Below, piece after piece: positions 44,517-53,484 of a stretch of 64,000 nt of DNA. The notes below the pieces were generated by a model. The model had not been told where the DNA came from, made no database searches, and saw only the letters and a list, made by a program, of their open reading frames with translations. The translations under genes were made by a program, and so were the position numbers. How positions within the stretch are numbered: the stretch's first letter is position 1; every line of letters starts with the position of its first letter. The stretch comes from Aquiluna sp. (GTDB lineage Bacteria > Actinomycetota > Actinomycetes > Actinomycetales > Microbacteriaceae): the NCBI GenBank assembly GCA_018402615.1, contig JAGYIH010000002.1, forward strand, positions 1 through 64,000, given 5' to 3'.

Positions 44517-46255
44517 CTACTCCCCCTTCTTGTTACTGCCGGTTGATGCGACGGAAGCAAGTGCTCCAGCGCGTAGCTCACGACGAAGAATCTTGCCAAT
44601 TGGGCTCTTTGGAAGCTCGTCAACAAAAGTGATCGATTGTGGGATCTTGTAGGCCGAAAGATTCAGGCGACACTGCGCAATGATGTCTTCGGCTGAAGGG
44701 GCAGGCAAAGTGGTGACCACATAGGCCTGAACCTTCTCACCACTCTTCTCATCCGGAACACCGATCACGCCCACCTCAAGCACACCGGGAACCGCTGCGA
44801 TCTGCTCCTCAACCTCGTTGGGATAGACATTGAAGCCGCTGACCAAGATCATGTCCTTCTTGCGGTCAACAATTGTGAAGTAGCCGTCGGCATCCATCTG
44901 GGCGATGTCGCCGGTGCGTAGCCAACCATCCTGCAGGGCAGTCTTGGAGTCCTCGGGGCGCTGCCAGTAACCGAGCATGATCTGTGGACCGCGTGCGATG
45001 ATTTCGCCGGCCTCACCAACTGGAACCTCATTACCGTTTTCATCAACGCACTTCACATCGGTGGACGGCACCGGAATGCCTATGGTTCCATCCTTTGCCA
45101 AACCTGTTAGCGGGTTGAAGGTCAAAACCGGAGAAGACTCGGTTAGGCCGTAGCCCTCAACAATTGGAGTTCCCGTGAGTGCTCGCCAGCGCTCTGCAAC
45201 CGATGCCTGCAGTGCCATTCCACCGGCAGCTGAAGCGTGCAGGTGCTTTGGGGGTGAGTCCTGGAACCAGCGCTCGTTTAGAAGCGCGTTGAACAAAGTG
45301 TTTACACCGCTGAGCCAGGTGACCTTGTAGTTGTCAAAGGCTCTTCGGAGATTGCTTGGGGGCCTTGGGGAGGGAACGATGATGTTTCTCGCGCCGTTGT
45401 GATAGAAACCAAGCAAGTTAACCGTGAAGGCGAAGATGTGGTACAGCGGAAGTGCAGTAAGGACTATCTCCTTGCCGGCCCGCATGCCGTCACCACTGTG
45501 AGCAATCATCTGCAGAGTATTGGTGACCAAGTTTCCATGCGAGAGCATTGCTCCCTTTGAAACGCCTGTTGTGCCACCCGTGTACTGCAGTGCCGCCACC
45601 GAGTCGGGCCCAACTCCATCAAGATACCTAGCCGCCAGTGATTCGTCCCTGGCCTTCTTGCCCTCGACTAGCGCTGACTGGAACCAGGTGTGCGGGACAG
45701 TGATCTTAGGTAGAGACTTGCTCCAGTAACGCTGAACCAAGCGAATTACGCCAGCAACAACTGGTGGGAAGAACTCCGAAATCTTGACCGTCACCACGTT
45801 CTTGATGTCCGTATTTGGCAAAACCTCTGGCAAGCGATCGGCAAACATGTCGCTAACGATTAGAGCGACTGCCCCGGAGTCGGAAAACTGGTGGGTCATC
45901 TCAGAGGCTGTGTATAGCGGATTGGTATTCCCGCAAAACCAAGCCAGCCTTAAAACTGCAAGGCAACAATTGGGTAGGCAAGACAGTTTGGCATCTGGAC
46001 CGCGACCCGGTCCCCTGCTTTTTAGACCAAGACTTTCGCGCAAATATGCTGCGAAGTGGTCAACATGCTTGTCAATTTGGGCGGCAAGACAAAGAACAAA
46101 TTCATGCCGTTTGGCATCACCTGCGTAAACGGTTTGCTTTGCATACTGTGGCCGCCGCCGCGGTCAATAACTCTGGGAGATTATTCAGACCATCGTTATC
46201 AACGGTCTTTGGTACCTCGGTGGGATAGTGGGCTAGCCATGGGCGTTCTGATCAT
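44517..46255 (-). pseudogene. Long-chain acyl-CoA synthetase, N-terminal region broken by several one-base frameshifts
   Basis: The intact part (45.9 to 44.5 kb) has the adenylation signatures ALQYTGGTTGVSKGAMLSHG, VEGYGLTESSPVLTFNPLTG, GWLRTGDIAQMDADGYFTIV, ILVSGFNVYPNEVEEQIAAV and the catalytic Lys in PKSPIGKILRREL. The N-terminal 110 residues can be recovered only by changing frame: from ATG 46255, MIRTPWLAHYPTEVPKTVD, then AAYLRESLGLKAGDRVAVQM, then NTNPLYTASEM. This requires extra bases near 46241-46243, 46146 and 46019-46023 and a missing base near 45960, which brings the total to exactly 579 codons. It activates fatty acids as CoA esters. Function depends on whether these shifts are real. 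Confidence 0.85.
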
Positions 46256-46277
46256 CTTCGCTCTTTCGCCTTCGTGC

Positions 46278-46316
46278 ATCGGCGAAACACCGCCGATGAG
46301 TCTTGAGCAAATAATA
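46278..46316 (-). promoter_or_regulatory. Candidate promoter and hairpin before the acyl-CoA synthetase gene
   Basis: TATTAT (46316-46311, minus strand) could be a -10 box. Just downstream, perfect arms ATCGGCG (46278-46284) and CGCCGAT (46291-46297) form a hairpin without a U-run. It lies between the small charged-protein gene and ATG 46255, so it could be a leader structure or a weak terminator of the upstream operon. Confidence 0.35.
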
Positions 46317-46385
46317 CGCACCTTTTTGATGTTCGTGTTGAGCCTGGCGCCATTGTCAGGGCGACTTTCCGCAAACTAGATGTGG

Positions 46386-46647
46386 CTAATCTTTTCTGCG
46401 CAATCTCTTGGCAGCCTCTGAGACCTCTGACTTGATTTCATTGAACTGCTCTCGAACTTCAGCACGAACCTCGCCGAAGCGATCTCTGGCATCATCGAAG
46501 CGCCCACGCGCCTCATGACGAATTCCCCTCCGCCATTCTACGCAGCGCCACTTGCCTCGCTTCTCCAGGTTTGCAATCGCTCACGAACGGAATCTGGTAG
46601 CCGTAGTGGCAGAAATACGACGCTTCGTTATCCATCGTGGTGGGCAT
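46386..46647 (-). pseudogene. Small charged helical protein, frameshifted
   Basis: Pieces in different frames make a plausible protein of about 86 residues: MPTTMDNEA from ATG 46647, then FLPLRLPDSVRERLQTWRSE, then EWRRGIRHEARGRFDDARDR and FGEVRAEVREQFNEIKSEVS, ending EAAKRLRRKD at 46386. The C-terminal half is a highly charged amphipathic helix or coiled coil. At least two one-base shifts are needed. I do not recognise a family. It follows the glycosyltransferase gene closely and overlaps its likely 3' end, so it belongs to the same operon. Confidence 0.5.
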
Positions 46648-47813
46648 TGTTCACCCGCCGCGTACAGATCTTCAAAAATCTTCACCGTGCGCGCGATGTC
46701 GTGAAGTTGAATCAGGTGCAACGAATTCTCACTGAGTCGTTGGAGTTCGACCGAGGTCGGCTTCAATTACTAAACGTAATTTGGCAGCGAGATCGCTTGC
46801 ATTGTCGGGTTCAAAAAGGTAGCCAGTATCGCCATCGTGAACCAGGTGCGGCAAAGCCATCGCGTCCGCTCCTACCACTGGACGTCCCGAGGCCATCGCC
46901 TCCATGGTCGCTATCGACTGCAGTTCGGCAATTGATGGCATTACAAACACCGTGCAGCGCTCATAGATACCGGCCAGCTCCTCGTCTAAAACATGTCCGA
47001 GAAACTTCACTCGGTCAGAAATACCCAGCGCGGCAGCCTGAGAAATTAGGTTTTCGCGCTCACTGCCATCGCCAACAAGTTCTACCACCAAGATTCTTAT
47101 GGTCCTGAATTGAAGCAACTGCCTCCAACAGGATGTTGATCCTCTTCTCGTCATCCAAACGACCCAGAAACAGCGCGACCGGGTCCTGATTTTGAGTGGG
47201 AGTCTGGTTTGCAAACCTAGAAGCGTCGATACCGCAACTGATGGCCAACACATCACTTAGCTTTGCAGAGCCCTCTAGAAGATCTGCTGCTCTGCGGGTG
47301 GGAGTGGTGACAGTGGAGACCCTCTTTAGCATCCTGCCCGAATCCCACCAAAAAATGGCGGTGGCAATTCGGTGCCCGCACTTCGGAAACTTCCTCATAC
47401 TTCAGAAGGTTCTCCGGCATCACGTGATTGGTTGCTAACAGCTGAGCGCTGGTGCCCCTTGCCGCACGCAAAGTAAACCTGCCAACTACGAGGTGAGACT
47501 GGATGTGAATGGCATCCGGTTGAATCTCTCGCAAAATCTTCTTGATCTGTCCGGTCATACCAAAGGGGTTTGTCATTCTTTGGGATTTATGTTGTGGCAA
47601 CTTGATGCTCTTTAGCCGGTGAACCATCATTTCAACACCATCGTGCTGTTCAATACGAGGGCCAGCCGATTCATCGTGCGAGCCAACAATGATGTGAACC
47701 TGGTGACCGTTTCGCACCAGACCGCCAGCCAAACGTTCTGCAAAGCGCGCAGCACCGTTGATATTTGGGGAAAATGTATCGCAGGCAATAACGATCTTTA
47801 GCGGCCTAGTCAT
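46581..47813 (-). pseudogene. Glycosyltransferase family 4 protein (MshA/PimB-like), broken by three one-base frameshifts
   Basis: Starting at ATG 47813, the first piece has DTFSPNINGAARFAERLAGG, IHIQSHLVVGRFTLRAARG and ATNHVMPENLLKYEEV, the GT-B acceptor-domain pattern. The second (about 47.4 to 47.1 kb) has STVTTPTRRAADLLEG, ISCGIDASRF and VALFLGRLDDEKRINILLEA. The third has ELVGDGSERENLI and FVMPSIAELQSIATMEAMAS, the donor-binding E(x7)E region. The last has SENSLHLIQLHDIARTVKIF. Extra bases near 47370-47400, 47097-47105 and 46754 account for the shifts and restore about 410 codons. It probably transfers a sugar to a lipid or small thiol precursor; the acceptor is unknown. Confidence 0.82.
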
Positions 47814-48706
47814 CTGAACCCTTGTCGTTTGCCAACTGCGGATGCACTCGGGAAAGCATAAAGACTCCCGCCATTGCAATAGCTCCCGCCACGCTAAAAG
47901 CTGCGACCTCAGAAACCGAGGCCTCATCAACCTCGCCAAGAATCACGATTGCAATTACCACCGCAACTGCCGGATCCACAACCGTCAACCCAGCGATCAC
48001 AAGATCTGGGGGTCCCGAAGCGTAGGCATTTTGAACAAACCAACCACCAAGCGCCGTTGCTCCAACCAGAGCACCAACCGCCAAAAGGGTGAGAAGGTCA
48101 TAATCGCCCTGCGAGACACGACCGATAACCACCTTGGCCAAAGACGCCACAAAGCCGTAGAGGATGCCAGCGCCGAATATATTCCAGCGGGCCAACCCTC
48201 CCCTTTGAAAAAAAGAACAGCAGCCCGAACAGAACAATAAAGCCAGACATGACAAAAACCACCTGCAGCAGCTTGGCATCACTTATCTCTACCTGTGTGG
48301 CTCCAGCTGCTGCAGATGTCACAAACCCGCCCACCCCAAGCATGGTGATTGCAATTGCTATCAAAGTCCTCTTGTCGAGTCGAACGTGATAGATCCGCGC
48401 GTTCAGCAATGAGGTGATTATCAGTGCCACAGCTCCAATTGGCTGCACCACAATCAGTGGAGCCAAGGAAAGAGCTGCGAGTTGGAAGATAATTGCTAGG
48501 ACTAGAAAGGTGGTTCCGGTAAGCCAACGAGGCCGCCGGAGCAAATCCAATATCTGCCTGATATGCAGCGAACCTACTCTTGGTTGATTGGGAGCATGAT
48601 GCTTAGTCACAGCATCGTTCTGAAACTGAGCTCCCAGGGCCAGAAACACAGCCCCAGCAATTGCTAACCCAATTGCCAACAACCGCAAAAAATCGGGTGA
48701 ACTCAA
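47806..48706 (-). pseudogene. DMT-type membrane transporter, interrupted by one-base frameshift
   Basis: About ten membrane segments of the drug/metabolite transporter type. The first part has LLAIGLAIAGAVFLALGAQF, LTGTTFLVLAIIFQLAALSL and IVVQPIGAVALIITSLLNAR. The second has ILYGFVASLAKVVIGRV, LTLLAVGALVGATALGGWFV and LTVVDPAVAVVIAIVILGE. They join as FFFSKGRLARWNIFGAG if one G is removed from the GGG near 48200 (minus-strand AGGGTTGG), giving 300 codons. Similar actinobacterial proteins belong to a DMT family of unknown substrate. I chose TTG 48706 behind AGGAG. The end overlaps the glycosyltransferase start by eight bases. Confidence 0.82.
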
Positions 48707-48768
48707 CAACTCTCCTGACGCCCCTAAAGACCCCCCAAATCTTAGACCACGCACCTTGGAAGATTCAG

Positions 48769-48774
48769 TAGATT
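48769..48774 (+). promoter_or_regulatory. -10 box of probable leaderless promoter for def
   Basis: TAGATT ends six bases before GTG 48781. The bases between (gttctc) contain no ribosome site. Confidence 0.55.
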
Positions 48775-48780
48775 GTTCTC

Positions 48781-49344
48781 GTGAGCTTGAGAGACATCGT
48801 CATTACTGGAGACCCGGTACTTCACAGTCCCGCTCAACCGGTGATTGAGATTACTGACTACATCAGAGATCTGGTGTCAGACATGTTTGAGACCATGGAC
48901 CAAGCCCCGGGTGTTGGGCTTGCAGCTCCTCAAATTGGCATTCCATTGAGGTTATTTGTCTTTGACTGGGAGGACGAATCTGGAATTTACCGAGACGTGG
49001 CAATTAACCCCACGCTTCGGTTTGACAGCTATGACGATAAGGATCCGGACCCAGAAACCGAGTCCGAGGGTTGTCTTTCGGTCCCAGCCGAGCGTTTTCC
49101 GCTAAAGCGGTCTGACAGCGCTCTGCTAACTGCAACCAACCTGCAGGGCAAAGAATACGAAATCGAAGCCTTCGGGTGGCTGGCAAGAATCTTTCAGCAC
49201 GAGTATGACCACCTAAACGGAACTCTCTATATCGACAGGTTGGATTCCAAGAACGCCAAACTTGCCAAAGAGGCGATCGAAAGGGCTGGCTGGGGAACCA
49301 AGGGACTGATTTGGACCCCCGGCATAGAGTTTCTAGAACCCTAG
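48781..49344 (+). CDS. def: Peptide deformylase
   Basis: 187-residue metalloenzyme that removes formyl from nascent N-terminal Met. The three motifs are all present: GVGLAAPQIG, EGCLSVP (metal-binding Cys) and FQHEYDHLNG (two His and the catalytic Glu). The C-terminal tail WGTKGLIWTPG is typical of actinobacteria. The start is GTG 48781 and appears leaderless. It stands alone on the plus strand and its end overlaps the convergent azlD gene by 12 bases. Confidence 0.95.
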   Translation: MSLRDIVITGDPVLHSPAQPVIEITDYIRDLVSDMFETMDQAPGVGLAAPQIGIPLRLFVFDWEDESGIYRDVAINPTLRFDSYDDKDPDPETESEGCLSVPAERFPLKRSDSALLTATNLQGKEYEIEAFGWLARIFQHEYDHLNGTLYIDRLDSKNAKLAKEAIERAGWGTKGLIWTPGIEFLEP

Positions 49345-49632
49345 ATAGCGCAACCCGGCGGCAGTGACTGCACCGGCCAGGACAACGAGAATGTAGGGAA
49401 CCCGGAGCCAAAGCAAAAATGCAGCAACAACTAGCGCCGGGAATCTGGCATCCAATTGCAAAGTGCTCCCGACCGCGACCCCTTGAAGCCCAACTAAAGC
49501 CGCAAGCAAGGTAATGGTTACCCGGTCAGAGAATCCCCGAATCCAAGGTGAAATGAACTTCGATGGGACCAGATATCCCAGCAATTTCCAGGAGTAGACG
49601 GCAAGCGAGGCCAGCACAACTGTGAGGATCAC
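49333..49632 (-). CDS. azlD: AzlD family branched-chain amino acid export subunit
   Basis: 99-residue membrane protein with three or four segments (VVLASLAVYSWKLLGYLVP, TITLLAALVGLQGVAVGS, ALVVAAFLLWLRVPYILVVL) matching AzlD. With AzlC it forms a two-part exporter for branched-chain amino acids and analogues. Its start overlaps the azlC stop by four bases. Confidence 0.88.
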   Translation of the reverse strand: MILTVVLASLAVYSWKLLGYLVPSKFISPWIRGFSDRVTITLLAALVGLQGVAVGSTLQLDARFPALVVAAFLLWLRVPYILVVLAGAVTAAGLRYLGF

Positions 49633-50273
49633 CTAGACCTCCCCAGAGGAACCAGCGCCACAGCTGCCGCCAGCAAAACTGGAATGCCAGCCGGAACGAA
49701 GGGAACCGAAGCTAGTGCCACACCAACCCCTAGAAACGCCAACCAGAGGTTTTCTCTGAGCCTTGGCCAAAGCAGTCCCAAAAACGCCGCAGCAGCAGCG
49801 GCATCTAAGCCCCAAGCTTCAACCGAACCAATTAGATTGCCACCCAGCGCTCCCAGAAATGTTGCGGTGTTCCAAAAGACAAATACACCAACACCGGTCA
49901 GCCAAAATCCAAGCTTTGAATCCTCGCGATTTTGCTGCGCCATGCTCACCGCATTTGACTCATCAATGGTTAGCTGCGCTTGCAAGACTCGCATGAGTCC
50001 CCGAGGCTCAAACTCAGGTGCCAAGCGAAGTGCATAAAAGGAGTTCCGAACCCCCATTAGCCACGCCGTTGCAATTGCTGTGACGGGCGCTCCCCCGGCG
50101 GCGATCACGCCTACAAATGCAAACTGACTTGCACCGGAAAACATCAGCAAAGACAACAGCATTACGGACAAAACATCTAAACCGGCGGCTACTCCGATTG
50201 CCCCGAAGGAGACTCCGTAAAGGCCAGTGGCTATGGCCACAGAGAGAGCTGTAGAAACAACGGGCTTTGCCAT
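49629..50273 (-). CDS. azlC: AzlC family branched-chain amino acid permease
   Basis: 214-residue AzlC membrane protein. Typical blocks are GLYGVSFGAIGVAAGLDVLS, LMFSGASQFAFVGVIAAGG, AWLMGVRNSFYALRLAP and LTIDESNAVSMAQQN, with about six further hydrophobic segments. GGGAGAGAA precedes ATG 50273. It forms an operon with azlD, and tRNA-Asn lies just upstream. Export of branched-chain amino acids is inferred from the family. Confidence 0.9.
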   Translation of the reverse strand: MAKPVVSTALSVAIATGLYGVSFGAIGVAAGLDVLSVMLLSLLMFSGASQFAFVGVIAAGGAPVTAIATAWLMGVRNSFYALRLAPEFEPRGLMRVLQAQLTIDESNAVSMAQQNREDSKLGFWLTGVGVFVFWNTATFLGALGGNLIGSVEAWGLDAAAAAAFLGLLWPRLRENLWLAFLGVGVALASVPFVPAGIPVLLAAAVALVPLGRSR

Positions 50274-50290
50274 TTCTCTCCCAATTAGAG

Positions 50291-50361
50291 CTCCCCGGCT
50301 TGGACTCGAACCAAGAACCTATCGGTTAACAACCGGTGCTCTGCCAATTGAGCACCGAGAG
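50291..50361 (-). tRNA. tRNA-Asn (anticodon GTT), acceptor stem irregular
   Basis: The minus strand has D arm GCTCAATTGGCAGAGC, anticodon loop TTGTTAA between ACCGG and CCGAT, and T arm CTTGGTTCGAGTCCAAG, then CCGGGGA and a G discriminator. The 5' acceptor strand should read TCCTCGGTA or TCCCCGGTA, but only TCTCGGT precedes GCTC, so one or two bases seem to be missing. The anticodon stem also has one mismatch. Identity as tRNA-Asn is clear from the loop and T arm; the exact 5' end is uncertain. Confidence 0.85.
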
Positions 50362-50391
50362 CGCCTTAGCGCCATCAAACATTATAAATTT

Positions 50392-52212
50392 CTAAAGCTT
50401 CATAAGCGCTCTGCGCTCCGATTCCAATTCCACCAATTGCAGGGAAATCGCGCTTTGGGCCTCCGGGTTTAGATCCGGATCAATTCTTCTCAGTGCTGCC
50501 ATTAGGTCAATTTTCTCTTGGTTTAATGCCTGCAAGACGGCGCCCTTCACAACACCCCTGCAGTATTTCGATAGCTCCTCATCTCCGGTTGCAGGCAGAG
50601 CGGCAAGCGACAGCCGCCTCACCAAATCCAGTAGCGATTCATCAACTCTTGTCGCAAGCAAATTTGAAAAGCCTGAATCACTTAGCGAGTCACCAAGACT
50701 GACAGCGGTCTCTAGCACTGACTGGTACTGGGCGGTAGTGAATCCAGAGGCGGCCATTCGCTGCAACTGGTCGAACCTAAAGCTTTCGGGACGCTGCAGC
50801 AGCACCTCCAGAACCTGGCGTTCGAATTTGCCCTGTGGCCCATCTGGTATTGGTTTCGAAGTTCCCGCCTGTCGCATCGGCTCGACACTTTGCTGAACCG
50901 CAGCCCTCTGGTCTCCCTGAACCAAGCGAGCAACATCTGCAGCATCGAGAGAGACCCAATCCGCAAGCTGCTTGGTGTAACCAGTTCTCAAAGCCGGGTC
51001 AGAGATCTGTGCGACAACAGAGGACGCCGATCTTGCGGCTGCGACCCGACTATCAAGGTCCGCCAAGCTGAATTGGGCTATTCGGTGCCGGATCACAAAC
51101 TCGAACAGGGGCTTCTTTGCCTCCAACATTTGCAAGATGGCACCGTCACCGCGCTGCTGGCGAAGGTCCGCTGGATCTAAGCCATCGGGACCGGTGGCCA
51201 CAAATGTGAGCGCGTTGAACTTACTGCTGTCGCCATAAACCTTAAGCGCCGCCTTTTGGCCAGCAACATCGGGATCAAAGGTAAAGATCACACTTGCCGG
51301 ATCCGGAGACTGCCCGAGTAATCGGTTGATAAGTCTGATGTGTTCCTCACCAAATGCCGTGCCACAGGTCGCCACAGCGGTTTGGAAACCAGCGAGGTGA
51401 CATGCCATGACATCGGTATAGCCCTCAACCACGACCACCTCACGCTTTTTTACGATGTCCTTACGGGCCAAATCCAGACCATAAAGCACACCAGACTTGT
51501 GATACACGGGTGTCTCGGGAGTGTTCAGATACTTCGGTCCCTGGTCGTCTTCATAGAGCTTTCTCGCCCCAAAACCCAATACCTGAGAATTTGCATCCCT
51601 GATGGGCCAAAGCACGCGACCCCTGAAGCGGTCGTAACCGCCCTTCTCAGACTCCATAGCAAGCCCGGCCAAAACCAGCTCCTTGAGTTCATAACCCTTG
51701 GCACCTGCGTGATTGATTAGGTTTTGCCAACCCTTTGGTGCGTAGCCGATTCCAAATTGATTCGCGCTCGCTGCATCAAAGCCCCTTGAAACCAGGAAGT
51801 CCCTGGCTATAACACCCTCCTCACCGGCAAGCTCGGACTGGTAGAACTGGGCTGCTACCGCGTTTAGCGCCAAAATGCGGGACCTGGATGAGGTGTCTTC
51901 CCCGCCCTCCTCATAACTCAGAGCAAAGTTGTATTTCTGAGCAAGTTTTTCGACGGCATCCATGAAACTTAGGGACTCAATCTCCTGGATGAACTTATAA
52001 ACGTCTCCCCCAACACCGCATCCAAAGCAGTGGTAGAAGGCTGGATTTGCTCTCACGTTAAAGCTGGGAGTTTTTTCTCCATGGAATGGACAAAGACCTT
52101 TGAACGAACCGCCGGATGCAGTCTTGAGGCTGATGTATGAACCAACCACCTCAACGATATCGGCCTTCGCCTTGAGATCTTCGATGTCTGACTGTCGAAC
52201 TCTTCCCGGCAT
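50392..52212 (-). CDS. dnaG: DNA primase
   Basis: 606-residue replication primase. The N-terminal CHC2 zinc domain has CPFHGEKTPSFNVRANPAFY followed by HCFGCGVGGDVYKFI. The catalytic core has the RNAP-like KGWQNLINHAGAKG, VLWPIRDANSQVLGFGAR and KYLNTPETPVYHKSGVLYGL. The TOPRIM motif is VVVEGYTDVMACHLAG, with TFDPDVAGQKAALKVYG. The C-terminal 150 residues form the helicase-interacting region. ATG 52212 is chosen, with AGGA upstream; a TTG six bases earlier is possible. It follows dgt with nine bases between. Confidence 0.95.
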   Translation of the reverse strand: MPGRVRQSDIEDLKAKADIVEVVGSYISLKTASGGSFKGLCPFHGEKTPSFNVRANPAFYHCFGCGVGGDVYKFIQEIESLSFMDAVEKLAQKYNFALSYEEGGEDTSSRSRILALNAVAAQFYQSELAGEEGVIARDFLVSRGFDAASANQFGIGYAPKGWQNLINHAGAKGYELKELVLAGLAMESEKGGYDRFRGRVLWPIRDANSQVLGFGARKLYEDDQGPKYLNTPETPVYHKSGVLYGLDLARKDIVKKREVVVVEGYTDVMACHLAGFQTAVATCGTAFGEEHIRLINRLLGQSPDPASVIFTFDPDVAGQKAALKVYGDSSKFNALTFVATGPDGLDPADLRQQRGDGAILQMLEAKKPLFEFVIRHRIAQFSLADLDSRVAAARSASSVVAQISDPALRTGYTKQLADWVSLDAADVARLVQGDQRAAVQQSVEPMRQAGTSKPIPDGPQGKFERQVLEVLLQRPESFRFDQLQRMAASGFTTAQYQSVLETAVSLGDSLSDSGFSNLLATRVDESLLDLVRRLSLAALPATGDEELSKYCRGVVKGAVLQALNQEKIDLMAALRRIDPDLNPEAQSAISLQLVELESERRALMKL

Positions 52213-52221
52213 GCTCAAATC

Positions 52222-53481
52222 CTAAGACTTCAGCTTGGCATGCAGGGTGATTGCAGCGGGATCTGTGAGTGACGCTACCTGATCGACAATCACGCGCCTC
52301 TTGGCCTGTTCAGAGCTGGCCCGGTGCCACGCATCAAGACTTATTGAGTCAAGCTCGAGTCCGTTTTTCTCTAGAAGAATGTCGGCCAATTCAATAAGCA
52401 GTACTCGCTGACGCTCGTAGAACGGTTGCCTGTCCCCATGAGTCATGACGCTCGCCGCCACTATGCCCTTCAAGACCGCAATCTCACTTTTTACCCTCCC
52501 GGGAATGATGACCCCGGCGTGGTAGCGGGTGAGCTTGGACTTCGAAGCATTCTCCAGGATTGACTCTGTGGTTCGAGCCACAAAAGACCCGATGAGATCG
52601 CTAGCAAGGTTCTTCAACTGGGCAATTTGTCGGGGCGAGCCATCGAAGCTGTATAGCCAATGTGGAGACTGTTGAAGCTGAGTCAAAGCCTCCTCAAGCT
52701 CCACTTTTGCCAATAAGCCATCTGACCATTTACCAATTTCTTCCAGCAACGCTTCATGAGCCTGAGGGTCTGACAACACGCTTGGGTCCAATAATCCCTC
52801 GACTATGGCATCCTCAAAATCGTGAACCGAATAGGCCACGTCATCTGCAAAGTCCATGATCTGTGCCTCAACGCACTTTGCTCCCTCGGGAGCGTCTTGA
52901 CGCATCCAGTTGAAGACTTCAAGATCGTCCTCATAAACCCCAAACTTGGTGATACTTCCAAATTCAGAAGCACGCTTGAGTGTCCAGGGATACTTGGTCG
53001 CCGCATCAAGCGATGCTCTGGTGAGGTTTAACCCCCGAGAGTTACCGCGGTCATCGTAGATCTTGGTTTCCAGTCGGGTCAAAATGCGAAAGGTTTGAGC
53101 ATTGCCCTCAAAGCCACCAATGTCTGCGGCCCAGAAGTTCAAAGCCGATTCGCCATTGTGCCCGAAAGGCGGATGGCCAAGGTCATGAGCGAGACAGGCC
53201 ATATCGACAAGGTCTGGATCGATGGAAAGGGCATTCGCCAATTCCCTGCCAACCTGGGCGACCTCGAGCGAGTGGGTTAGCCGAGTCCGAGCGAAATCAC
53301 CAGAGGTGGGAGACAAAACCTGAGTTTTCGCACTTAACTTTCGAAATGCCGCCGAATGCAATACGCGAGCCCGGTCCCTTGCAAATTCACCACGTGCCGG
53401 CATTTGAGAGCGTGCCTGCGGCACAAATCGCTCCCGGTCAAATTCCTTGTAATCGGGTTCGTTGGTTACCTTGTGATTCAT
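52222..53481 (-). CDS. dgt: Deoxyguanosinetriphosphate triphosphohydrolase family protein
   Basis: 419-residue HD-domain dNTPase that splits dNTP into nucleoside and triphosphate. Motifs are RDRARVLHSAAFRKLSAKTQ, RTRLTHSLEVAQVGRELA (first His), CLAHDLGHPPFGHNGE (HD pair) and MDFADDVAYSVHDFEDAI (last Asp). It is the usual actinobacterial neighbour of dnaG, and together they tie nucleotide control to replication. The start is ATG 53481, or GTG one codon earlier; both sit right after the dusB stop. Confidence 0.93.
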   Translation of the reverse strand: MNHKVTNEPDYKEFDRERFVPQARSQMPARGEFARDRARVLHSAAFRKLSAKTQVLSPTSGDFARTRLTHSLEVAQVGRELANALSIDPDLVDMACLAHDLGHPPFGHNGESALNFWAADIGGFEGNAQTFRILTRLETKIYDDRGNSRGLNLTRASLDAATKYPWTLKRASEFGSITKFGVYEDDLEVFNWMRQDAPEGAKCVEAQIMDFADDVAYSVHDFEDAIVEGLLDPSVLSDPQAHEALLEEIGKWSDGLLAKVELEEALTQLQQSPHWLYSFDGSPRQIAQLKNLASDLIGSFVARTTESILENASKSKLTRYHAGVIIPGRVKSEIAVLKGIVAASVMTHGDRQPFYERQRVLLIELADILLEKNGLELDSISLDAWHRASSEQAKRRVIVDQVASLTDPAAITLHAKLKS

Positions 53482-53484
53482 CAC

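Noticed and set aside
46515..47108. 197-codon plus-strand ORF in the 46.5-47.1 kb region
   Set aside because: It looks dominant only because the real glycosyltransferase on the other strand is frameshifted; its translation is Arg/Pro-rich with no motif.
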